DNA of 64,000 bases, from assembly GCA_905221605.1 (NCBI GenBank), contig CAJNDS010001224.1, forward strand, positions 1,641,302 through 1,705,301. The letters are read 5' to 3'. Below are positions 10,301 through 22,008 of this stretch, in pieces (position 1 is the stretch's first letter; each line of letters begins with the position of its first letter). The position numbers and the translations under genes were made by a program. The stretch comes from Symbiodinium natans. Lineage: Eukaryota; Sar; Dinophyceae; Suessiales; Symbiodiniaceae. The notes beneath the pieces are model-generated. The model saw only the letters and a program-made list of their open reading frames with translations, made no database searches and was not told where the DNA came from.

Positions 10301-13300
10301 CGATTTTGGAAATGATCTCCTTCACAGAAACCGCTTCATGGGCCGGACGGGTCCCTTCTGAAAGCGTGAGCGCTCCGTCCTCGGCGATATATGCAAGCCG
10401 CCATTTGACGCGAACCCCGCTGGCGTCGGGGAGATAGCGATGGACGCCAACCTGCGCATGGGCCGCATCCACCTGCGTGACCTGCACACCTTCGGGCCTC
10501 CACCTACACCCCGATAGGCAATGCGGTCACCAAGGCGGAGGACGAAGTCCCTCCCGCGCCTGGTCAGCGTGAATTCCACCTGTTTGGCGTCGCCTTGAAC
10601 CTGCTGCCCTAAGCTGGGGCGAGACAAGTCGTCCCCGCCGGTTCCATCGTCCTCAAAGACGACCGGCTCGCGGGATTCCGCGCCATCTGCATCCGCAGGG
10701 ACAAGAATGCAGTCTTCTGCGTGCGCCTCCATCGGGCCGCGCCGGGCGGAAGAAGTACCCCCCGACTCCATCGACACGGGCTCCAAGGTGAGCCTGTGGC
10801 CCTTGACTTCCAACACGCGCCAGGGGCCGGTCAGACCCGGTTTCCAAGGCACACGCCCCGCCCCCTCTGAGCGGGCCCTCGGAGCGTTCCAGACCACTCG
10901 GTCGCCTGGTTTAAGGTCCACAGTGCGCCTATGACGGTTTGCAAGTTTCGCCCGCGCTTCTGAAGACCGCGTCCAGTGCTCTCGGACCGCAGCAGCTAGC
11001 TCCGAGAACTGTTTGAACTGGCTCCGAGCCCAATCAGAGATGGGTTCAAACTGCAAGGCGTCTCGCAGGACGTCCTTTTCAAGTGGTAGAGCGAGCGACC
11101 AGCTCCGCTCTAGGTCCCTCGGGGTATACCCGTGGGGTCCCGGAGTGTTGTCTATGACGTACTCCGCCACCACGAGCCAATCCGACCAAGCTTCGGAAAG
11201 GGAGGCGCCGACTTGTCTGACGACCGCCCCCAGAACCTTTTGAACTTCTTGGTGGACTCGCTCGTTTGCGCCCAACTCACAAGGCCTCAAGGGCGCGCTA
11301 AACCGCCACTCGGTCCCAAGCATCGCGCTGAGTTCTGCCATGAGCGCGTTCTTGAACTCTGGCCCTCTGTCCGACCTGATGAGGCTCGGGATCGTCCTGC
11401 TGCGAAGCACACAGCGCACGAACGCCCTCCTGACTTCCGCATGAGTCAGAGACCTCATCGGCTCGAGGAGGACAGCATGACTGAGGCAATCGAAGTACGT
11501 AAGCGAGTACCTATGCCCCTCCCTGTCCTCTCGGTTCGGACCCTCACAGTCCACGCTGACTTCCTGCCAGCAAGTCTCGGCGCCACACTTGACCGCACGA
11601 GCTTCAACCTTCGTCGGTCGAGAGCGGCCTTTAATGCAGGCGAGACACTTGGCGACCCAGGTCCGCACATCTTTCTCCAAATCGGGCCACCAGACTGCCC
11701 TCTCCAGCAGTTTGATGGTAACCTCGGCAGATCTATGGGCCCCAAGGACTCCACAGTGGACTGAATTGTAGCAGGCGCGGCGCCAGGTCACCCCATTCGC
11801 GCCCGCAGCCCCGTTGGGAACCACTGGGACGACGACGGTTTGACCCGTCCTGAGGGTCACCTCGCGCTCCAACAACCCGTCTCCGGATATCACCATCGGC
11901 GGCTCCGGCTTGCGAATCGAGCCCGCCAATGAGGGATCGCGCCGCTGGCCCTCGTACCACGCCGTACGAAGGGATCCCGTGACTCGGAACTCCGAAATGT
12001 TCGCCGCGTCCCTCGCCTCGACCGCAAGCTGTTCGCGACGATTTTCGTCCTCCCCCGCGGCCAGGCTCAAAGACGGAACACCGCCCTTAAACTCGACCTT
12101 GACCTTGGTTGAGGAATGGTCCCAAATGCACAGGATAGGGCTATGGCTGACGAGCTCTTGAACCACAGCAGGGCCCTTGTGCTCCTCACCCATAAACGCC
12201 AAAATTCTACCCTTCAGCTTGCACTCATTGGCATTCTTCCCGCGACTGATAGCGCCCGCGGTCCAATGCCCTTCTACGCCCTCATTGGACGCAGAGAATT
12301 GAGCAAGGACCCTTGACGCCTGCCGGGTAGAACCGCGGGGATCCGAGGCTTCTCCGGTTGCCCGCCAGCCAATGACCTGAGTAACCCTACCCACAAGGGC
12401 TATCAGCTTGCCGAAGGAGGGGTCTAAGGCAACCTCTTTGCCCTCAGACCTCCAGAGCACTTCGCACTGCTCATTCACGACATGTCTGTGGCCGTGCCAG
12501 TTCACCACTGACGACCAATGCACGACGATGTCGCCCTGAACCGCATCCAGGGGCGAGCAGTTATGCCCCGCCACCACAGCACCATCTTCTCTAACCACCC
12601 ATGTGGTCCAGTAGGGCTTCACATCGCCCCACTTGGAAAGATCCTTGTGCTGGGAGCCGAGGCTGAGCTTCATGGAATGGCTCTTCTTCCATATCTTCCC
12701 ACTCAGCATGCCATATGCTGTGGGAACTGGAGCATCCTTGGGCGTAGTCCTGAACCCTACCGCCCATTGCTGGATGGTCGAGGACCTAACCCTAAACAAA
12801 CCTCCTGTCCTATCCAAAGTTGCAAGGACGGAGTTGACCTCTAGGCCCACCTCATGGGCCTCAAGGTCGTCCTCAAGCGGAGGTTCGAACTCCTCCCGCT
12901 CGGCTATCTCTACCGAGGTATCGACTGCCTCTTTCTCGATGCAGGCGGGGCAGCGAGAAAACAGGTAGGTCCGTTTGCCGCAGATGCATAGACCCTCATG
13001 GTCCCAGAGGGGTCGTGACGGTTCGTCCAGCATCCCTCTAATGCTGGCATCATCGATGGAACGAACCGCGTCCAACCTCAAGGACCGCAGAACTTCCGCC
13101 CCCAATGCCTGCTTCCCTACGATCCCAAAACCTCGCAGGGGAGGCTCCGGAAAATCCTTCTTGAGTTCCGGACAAGCCTCGGCCACTTCCAAGTGGCCTT
13201 GCTGCGTGCGCCAAAGGCGTGGCCGCACCGCCCAGATAGCCTTGATGCCTGCCCAAGCCTCTCCTACAGCCCTAGCTTCTTTGCGCTGCAGGTTCCTTGC

Positions 13301-16300
13301 TTGGAGCGTGAGCTCAACAACCAAAGGCCACCTAAGGACGGCTGTGACCAGCCCGCCTTGCCCAAGTCCTACGAGGAACTGCGGACGAAACCCCGAAGCT
13401 TCCCTAAGAACCTTGGCACACGAAGTAAGCAAGTCGACCCTGATCCGCTTGATCTTCTTGGTCCCTGCGAGCCTGCCGGCCCCGCAATCAAAATGCGAGG
13501 CAAGCCCGTCGGTATCCTCAAACGGACCCCAACAACCCCTGACAGCCACAGAAACTCCAGGGAGGCTCGCTTGGAAGACGCGCCTGATCTCAGTCAGCTC
13601 TGCGTCCTGCTCTTTCCAACGCGCGTAGTCAAAGACAACCATGACGCGCGCCGGAAGGGCTGCGACGACGCACATCGGCACAGCCGCGGCCTGGACACGG
13701 CCCGCAGGCTCTGGGACGGCGTCGTTGCCGACCGCCCAGGGCACGGGACCGTCCCCCTCAGTACCCTCTCCGAGGTACTGGTCCAGGTCGAAACCTCGGA
13801 GTTGGCCCGAAAGGCCCTCGAGGTCCTTCGTCCTCGCCGCAAGGAGCGCGTCCCGATCCTTGGGATTGCGGCTAAAACTGTCACCCAGCGTCGCTGAGCG
13901 ACCGCTAAGGCTCCTTATTTCGGACCCATCCATAAGGATTTCCGCAACCCACCGGACGAGTTTCGGATCCATTCCGATGTCCGACGTTTGCGCTCGGGTA
14001 AGGTTGGCATGATCTGTCCAACACAGAGTCCGAATAGAGCCAAACATGCGGCGTGTCGCCCGCTTTACCTCGAGCTGGGCAAACGCCTCCTGTATCAAGG
14101 GCGGCCAGTTCTGCTGCGCGGGGGTCAAGCTCTTCGAGTGCGTCATAAGCACTTTGAGCTGGCTCAAGTCACGCGTCATCTGCACGACGCTGCCCCCTAC
14201 CGCGATGCCCGACGCATCCGCGATCTGCTCAAGGGGACACGACCCATCCGCAGCAGAGGCCTCATCGAAGGTAGCCAAATTGATGCGATTCTGCATCATG
14301 CGCTTAATCGCTTTAAAGGCTTTGCAACCCTCGGTGGCGGCTGAGCCCAGCCCGCCTTCAGGAAAGACGGCGCCTGGCTTCTGCCACTGCCCTAAAATCT
14401 TGGCTGCGTGCCCATACTCAACAGGCAGGTAGCCGCGCAACCAGTTTGCGCAACCCAAAAATTGCTGAATGTGAAGTTTCTCCCAGAGCGGGGGAAAGTC
14501 AATCACCGCCTGACAACGCTCTTCGTCAGGCGAACTCCCGTCCCGCCCAATGTTGTGCCCCAGGAGCTTGCCTTTGGAGACACAAACTTCGGCCTTGCTG
14601 ATTCCAAAGGAGAACCCAAACAAGATTGACTTATCTAGGAAACCCTCTAAGGAAACGAGGTGGTCGAGGAGGTGCGGGCACGCTCTAGGGTGCCGGGCGC
14701 GCATATCTGCCGCGAGCTTCTCATAATAATAGTCCGTTGGAGGCTCTTCGATCATCTTCTCGATGTCCCAGCTCTCCACGATATGATAGCTCGGGCAGCG
14801 CGCCGTATCGACCGCGTCTGCTGGGCGCACAGCATCACTTGCGCCTCTTCCAGCCGTGGCCGATCCCTCACGCCAGCCAGCCCAGCGTGGCCCCTTGCGC
14901 GTCCTAAAGACCGCGAGGCGTTCGGTGACGGGAACTTCATCGCTACACGCAACGCTTTCCGCCACACGCAAATCCCTCGTGTCCCAGAGACGCCACGCCT
15001 CACCTACGCGCTGAAGCAAGCACGTTTCGTAAGGCGCCTTCTCGACCGCCAGGGTCCCAAGGTCCTGCTGCGCAGGGCGCCTACCCCACACAGACGCGTA
15101 ACCACCCGGCGCCTCCCACCAGCTGTCGACGCTTGGAAGGTGGTCCAAGCAAGTAAGCACTCCAGGCTCCTCAACAGGGCGCCCAACCGGGCCGCTCCCG
15201 CCCCACACCGAAGCGAGAACAGTCACCGCAGCAAGGACCGATAGCACACCGATCCTGGCGCCGGTACGCAGCCGCCCAAAGGACCGCGCACACGAGGAAC
15301 AACCTTGGAAGCTTCTTGCCGCGGCCCTGGACGCGGACCCGCAAGCAAAGCACGGGTCGTGGTCAACCGAGGCAACGGCGACCCCACAATCCGCACATGC
15401 CTGCGGAGACGGCTCCGACTCGAAAACCGTCTCAACCGCGCCACAACCACAGGCCGCAGTGCTTACGAGGCCGGAACGCACTTCCGCAACAACCTCGCCC
15501 GGCTGGAGAGAGTGATCACACTCTTGGGCTGCGAGCAACACAAACCCCTTTCCCTCTCCTGTGGGCCAAAGGCCTGGTACGGCCTCGACCCCGCACTCCA
15601 CCGGAAGCACTACCTCGGACAGGGATCCCTCTGCGGAGACTCCTTGCTCCCGCACGACAGGCACCAGCACCCCGTCGCCTGGCGAGAGCTCGAGAGGCTC
15701 TTCCCCGCGCGCTACGAGGAGCTCCCGGCTTCCGCCCCCAGGCTCGGTGCATGACGCGTCGTCCAGGCTGGACAACCGCGCTTCGAAGGCGTAGGCCCTG
15801 TCCTTCCGGGTCTTGCTGTGATCCTCGCACCTGGGCATTCTGATTCCCAGCGTGTCGAGGACGTGAAAGTCGGGACCCGGCCTGAAGCCCAGGCCCATCC
15901 TTCCGGCGCAGTCCAACGCTCTGCCGCCGAGGATCAGTCCGTGCCAATCGGACGTCCCCCTGGCTGCGATTTTGCATCGCACGAAAATTTCAGTGTTGGG
16001 GCGACAGTCGTCCGCCGTCCTGCCTTCCAGCAGCGTGACGCGCAAGACTGCTGCCCCCTTCAGAGGAACGGGGGCTCCCGAAGCAATGCCATGCACATAT
16101 TCGGGGTGGACCCACTTCTCGAGTCTCACGACCGGGAAGCCGGGATCTTCGGTACCGATCCCCAGCTCTGCAGCCCGGTTCATCATGCCCACCACAAGTT
16201 CCTCGGTTACGTGGTTTGCGCCGGCGCATCCGTCGAGCATGCACTCGACCTTACGGTCGAGCACCTGGACTACCGTTCTGTACTGGTAGCCTCCTGGCTC

Positions 16301-19300
16301 GTTGTCTGCCAGGCTCCACCAGTCCTTCGGCAGATCGTCCAGGGTGGCGAACTTGTCCCGCCCGCCCTTGCTCAACGGAAGCGCGTGCTGCTGCACCGCG
16401 GCGCGTCCTGCGGCTCTTGAGACGCCTGCCTGGACGCCTGAGCTGCCTATCTGGACACTAAACGCGGCGAAGGGGTTGGACATGGAAGCCCCGGAGGGCG
16501 CGGCCCAGTTGGCAGGCAAGGCCGGCGTCCCTCGAGGTCGTCAGGTTGTGGACCATGTCGCAGCTGGCTCCTTTCTTGCACGACCCATTCTTGGCGAAAA
16601 AGGGGCAAACAGTGCCTGGTGGCTTTGCCGCGCCTTTGGCCGCAGCCTTAGGCTTAGCGCTGGCCTTTGCCTTGCCACCTCCCTTCCCTTTGCCCTTGCC
16701 CTTCGCCGTGGCAAAGGTTTGGTCACCCTTCTTGGCCGCGAGAGCTTTTCTGCGAAGCTCCTTGTCGTGGCTGAACGGGCAGGCATCCCCTTTCGGGCAG
16801 TTCCCGTGGTCGCGAAAGTGGAAGCAGATCTTCTTGTCCGCTCCTTTGCCAGCTCCCTTCGACGCAGCGGCAAACGTGTGATCCGCGCCAGCCTTGGCCG
16901 CGGCAGCTGCTCCCTTCGCAGCAGCCTTCGCGGCGGCCTTGAGGCTCCGAATCTCCTTCTGAGCCTCGGCTAGCGCGACCGACGGGTCCGCGCTTGGAGA
17001 GCCTGTCGTGGAGTACACAGAGTGGGAAACAGCACGGTGCGCTGCTTCCCTCTTTTCGTACTCCAAGACGACTTTGTGGCTCTCCTCCCAAGTCTGCGGC
17101 CCTCTCAGCCCGCCGTCCTTGGGATCGCCGGGCCACAACCGCTTGTCGTTACGTATCTCCTTTTGGAGATACGGGGGCATCTTGCGGAGGTACGAGAGAT
17201 ACAACTCTCGTGGGGTCTTCCCAAGACCCACCGCCTCAAGGTCCGCGATCGACGCCTCAAACAAAGGCTCGAATTGGTGGCCTGTGAGCTTGCCCTTAGC
17301 GAGGGAGGCATGCTCACCATCCACGCGGACTTCTCTTTCCTCCCGCGATTCCCCGAACATCAAGTGCTTGTTCTTGATGCGGTCGTACACTGCCTGTGGG
17401 TCGGAGAGAACCTCTCCCGACTTCCACGCTGCGCGGTAGGCGTTCGTGTACGTCTTCATGCGCGAGCCGCGGCAGCGCCCGCGTAGCGCTAGCAGCTTCT
17501 CGCGCGCACTCATACCGCGACAGTTGTTGGCGAGCGCGCAGACGTCCTCGAACTCCTCGTAGAACAGGACAACGTCTCGCGCGTCCGACTTGTCGTCGGT
17601 CAGCGTCGGCCACGTGAGGTCAGTTTTGACCGTCGTTATGGAGCTTTGCCCGCCCCTTTGCGCTAACGCTTCTTTCAGCGCTTCAGTTTGGGCGGCGAGT
17701 GCGGCGGCGAAATCGCCCGCCGGGTTTTGGGACCCGGTATGCGAACCTCCGCCGTCTGAACCTCGCTTCAGGGCTTCTATCTCCATCTCCAGCGCCGCGA
17801 GCTTTGCGCGCAAAGGGGAATCGCCGTCCGTCGCGCCCAGGTCACGGCCCGCGGAAGGACCACCTGCAACCTCGGCAGTGTGCAAACCTCCACGGTCCAA
17901 ACTTACCCCCAACCCACTTGCAGTCGCAGGCTGTGGGAGCCCTGGGGAACGCGGCCCCACGGCTTCAACTGGCACATCGGACGGGGAGCTCCAAACCTTC
18001 TCTTGGCTCGAGCTTTCTTTTCCCCCTACCGTGAGGATAAGCTCCCCGATGCATTGGATTTCACGCTGAATCTCCTCTGCGTCTTCGGGGTCCTCGCCAC
18101 CGCGCAAAGCCGCGACCGAGAACCTGGTCCGCAGCCGACGGACCATCTTTGTCGGATGCCAGTCCCCGCCTATCTTCGAGAACTCATCCGCAAGGAGGGT
18201 GGCTTTGGAGCTCAAGGCGTCGAGGTCACGGGAGCTCACTGTGACTCCATGCGCTTTGAGCGCGAGGACAATCCGCGAAACGCGCGTCAAGTAGTCCGCG
18301 ACCGGTTCCTGGTCTGGACGGAAAATCGCGCGCAGCTCCGCCTGCAAGCCCTCTGCGGTGCCTGGCACTGAACCTGCTGTCGACGGCGGACCGGACGGTC
18401 CCGCCGGGCGGGACCCTGGTGCCGTAGCAGGGACATAGGCAGCACCGGTAGGGACCATGGCCAGCTCCCTAGCCGCGGCGCTGACGTCCACCCGCGGCGG
18501 ACTGTCGCCTCCAGCGCCCGAGGCCTCAGGGACTAGCTCAGAGTCCTCTTCTTCTTCCTCTTCCTCCTCGTCCTCGCCTTCGGCGTCGTGGAGGAACTTC
18601 ATGACCTTTCGCCAGAGAGCCGCCTCCTGCTCTGGCGTTGTGCTAACCCCATCCCGCTTGGACAACGGACGACTGCCGGTCTCCCTACGCCACTTAAGCC
18701 AAGCGACGTAGCTCATCCGCTCGGGATAGGGAACGTCACCACCTTCGATCGCTTCGAGGAGGGTGACGCCCTCGGCCTGACCTGCAACCTCTGCGGACAT
18801 CCCCGCGCCTTGGTTAGCAGGCCGCAGGCGTGGCACACGAAGCGCCGCGCCTTGGTTAACAGGCCGCAAGCGTGGCACACAGTCCACGCGTCCAGGTCAC
18901 GGACCGCGACAGACAAGCAAAGCAATGCTTGCCCACTCGGGCCGTAGGCACAAGAGCTGTACGTTTCCCAGAACAGCCCCCAATTGTGAAGTCGACCAGC
19001 ACTGGACTTGCACTAAGCCAATGCAATCACAGCCCGGCCACGCTGTTTTACGACTTCGCGAGTTCAAGCACTTGTGCAGCTACGCCTGAGTGCGTCCGGT
19101 CGGACCGCACAGCAACCTAAGAGCTACTGTACGAAACTACCGTGCTCAAAGGCACAAGCTCGGTACTTGAGCCAAAACATTGGCATTGTTACGAATTGCA
19201 AAACTACGCATGCAAAGGAAAACTACTACAGTACTGGCCCTGGCAGCTTTGCACATACAGCGTGCGTGCATAGACCTGCTCACAATATGTATATATATAC

Positions 19301-21972
19301 GTATATATACGTATATATATATATATATGGTCACCCCCCCCCAATGGACCCACCGCGGGCCTTGATCTTTGCAAAAGTACCGCAAATACCGATAAAACCT
19401 ATGCTGTCTGGTGATTTTCCGGTGACCGGATTTTTGACTGTATTCCTTAATTCACCCTCTCACACACGCACGGAGGGTTTTTCTTTCTGTTGGCTTTTGT
19501 TTATAATTTAAGATCTAGGCATTTAAACCTAAGCCTGCAAAAAAAACACCTTAACCTTTAAACCCTGTAGGGTTAAGGTTTAAAGGTTAAGGGTTTAAGA
19601 TTTAGGCATTTGAACCTATGCCGGTAATTAAAGCTAAGCCCTTAACCTTTAAATTCTATCGGGTTGAGATTTTTACAGGTTTAGGGTTTAAGATGTAGGC
19701 ATTTAAACCTAAGCCTGCAACTAATTTTAAACCCTTAACCTTTAAACCCTGTAGGGTTAAAGTTTAGAGGCTTAGGGTTTAATATTTAGCCATTTAAACC
19801 TGTAGCCAAGCCCTTAACCTTTAAACCCTATAGGGTTAAGATTTTTAAAGGTTTAGGATATAAGATGTAGGCATTTAAACCTAATTAAGCCTGCAACTAA
19901 TTTTAAACCCTTAACCTTTAAACCCTGTTGGGCTAAGGTTTAAAGGTTTCGGGCTTAAGATTTAGGCATTTAAACCTATTCCGGCAATTTACGCTAAGCC
20001 TCTAACCTTTAAACCCTATAGGGTTAAGATATTTAAAGGTTTAGGGTTTAAGTTTAAGGTTTAGGTATTTAGACCTATGCCGGCAGTTCATATTGAACCC
20101 TTAACCTTAAACCCCATAGGGATGAGATTTAAAGGTTTAGGATTCTTTACTTAGACATTTAAATCCAAGCTGACGATTCAACCTAAACCCTTAACCTTTA
20201 AACCCTATAGGGTGAAGGTTTAAAGTTTTAGGGTTTAAGATTCAGACATTTAAACCTAAGACAGCGATTAACACTAAGCCCTTAACCTTTAAACCCTATA
20301 GGGTTAAGGTTTAAAGGTTTGGGGTTTAAGATTCAGGCATTTAAAGCTAAGTATGTAATCAATTTGTCACCCTTAACACCTCTAAACTCTGTAGTGTGAA
20401 GGTTTAAAGGCTTAGGGTTTAAAAAAACCTAAGCCCCCTAAGCCCATAGAGTTTAAACCTTAAGGGTTTAAGGTTTACGCATCTATTCCTTAACCCTAAA
20501 CCCTCTAGGGTCAGGACCCTAAAGCCCTCGGCAATCAAGCCTAAACCCTTGACCTTCAAACCCCATAGGATGAAGGTTTAAAGGTTTGGGGTTTAAGACT
20601 TAGGCATTTAAACCTAGAGGGCATTTAAGCCTTAATCCTAAACCCACGTTCAAAGGCTTGAACCCTACAGGCGCTGAAGGTATACATGTCCTATCGGTTT
20701 TTAAACCATTACACCCTGTAAGAAGGTTTAGGGTCTTTTCGGGGTCTATCTCTAAATTTCTCACGGGGTTAACCCTGCAGGGTTTAAAGTTAAAGGTTTA
20801 GGGTTAAAGGTTAAGGCAATACCTATAGGATTAGAACCTTATAACCCTGTAGTGCATGAGGCTTAAACCCCTAAAACTTAACCATCTTTTTCTCGAGAAA
20901 ACCAAAAAAACCAAAAAAACCAAAAAAACCAAAAAAACCATCTTTTCCAAAACTATGGGGCTGGGGCCTCCAAAAGATGGTTTTTTTGGTTTTCTCGAGA
21001 AAAAGATGGTTTTTTTGGTTCGAAACCATCTTTTTCTCGAGAAAAAGATGGTTTTTGAGCAGCCGCTCTTCGAAAAACCATCTTTTTCTCGAGAAAAAGA
21101 TGGTTTTTGGAGATCTTGTCCTGGAAAAACCATCTTTTTCTCGAGAAAAAGATGGTTTTTGGAGGTCCGGAGGTCTTGTCCTGGTAAAACTCTTTTTCTC
21201 GAGAAAAAGATGGTTTTTGGAGGTCTTCTCCTGGTAAAACCATCTTTTTCTCGAGAAAAAGATGGTTTTTCGAAGGATGGTTGCTCAAAACAATCTTTTT
21301 CTCGAGAAAAAGATGGTTTCGAACCAAAAAACCATCTTTTTCTCGAGAAAACCAAAAAAACCAAAAAAACCATCTTTTCCAAAACTATGGGGCTGGGGCC
21401 TTCAAGAGATGGTTTTTTTGGTTTTCTCGAGAAAAAGATGGTTTTTTTGGTTCGAAACCATCTTTTTCTCGAGAAAAAGATGGTTTTTGAGCAGCCGCTC
21501 TTCGAAAAACCATCTTTTTCTCGAGAAAAAGATGGTTTTTGGAGATCTTGTCCTGGAAAAACCATCTTTTTCTCGAGAAAAAGATGGTTTTTGGAGGTCT
21601 TGTCCTGGTAAAACCATCTTTTTCTCGAGAAAAAGATGGTTTTTGGAGGTCTTGTCCTGGTAAAACCATCTTTTTCTCGAGAAAAAGATGGTTTTTAGAA
21701 GAGCGGCTGCTCAAAAACCATCTTTTTCTCGAGAAAAAGATGGTTTCGAACCAAAAAAACCATCTTTTTCTCGAGAAAACCAAAAAAACCATCTTTTGGA
21801 GGCCCCAGCCCCATAGTTTTGGAAAAGATGGTTTTTTTGGTTTTTTTGGTTTTTTTGGTTTCTTGGATTTTTTTGGTTTGTTGGTTTTTGTTAATTCTTA
21901 TTTTGTTGTTTTTTGCCTTGATCTGGCTAGGACTCGGCTGCCATGCGCGGTGGGTCCATTGGGGGGGGGTGA

Positions 21973-22008
<36 letters not shown>

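Larger units (their letters stand above)
2023..19284 (-). mobile_element. Full-length 17.3-kb LTR retrotransposon with permuted pol and accessory genes
   Basis: Bounded by two 300-bp direct repeats beginning TG and ending CA and by a 6-bp target duplication, with all coding on the minus strand. Order in the sense direction: leader, gag (CCCH fingers), pol1 (protease, membrane segment, RT thumb, RNase H, integrase), pol2 (methyltransferase-like region, RT palm with YVDD, Tpt1/KptA domain), a C2H2 ORF, and an ORF with RanBP2 and SWIM fingers and a PLD nuclease domain. Integrase, RT and RNase H sequence features are of Ty3/gypsy type. It sits in intron 7 of gene copy 1 in antisense orientation. 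Long open frames and apparently identical LTRs indicate a recent insertion. The size is large for a retrotransposon because of the accessory coding. Confidence 0.93.

Noticed and set aside
20831-21792. Long overlapping Lys/Phe-rich frames on both strands
   Set aside because: They are translations of the palindrome array, open in every frame because the repeat lacks stops; no codon bias or domain.
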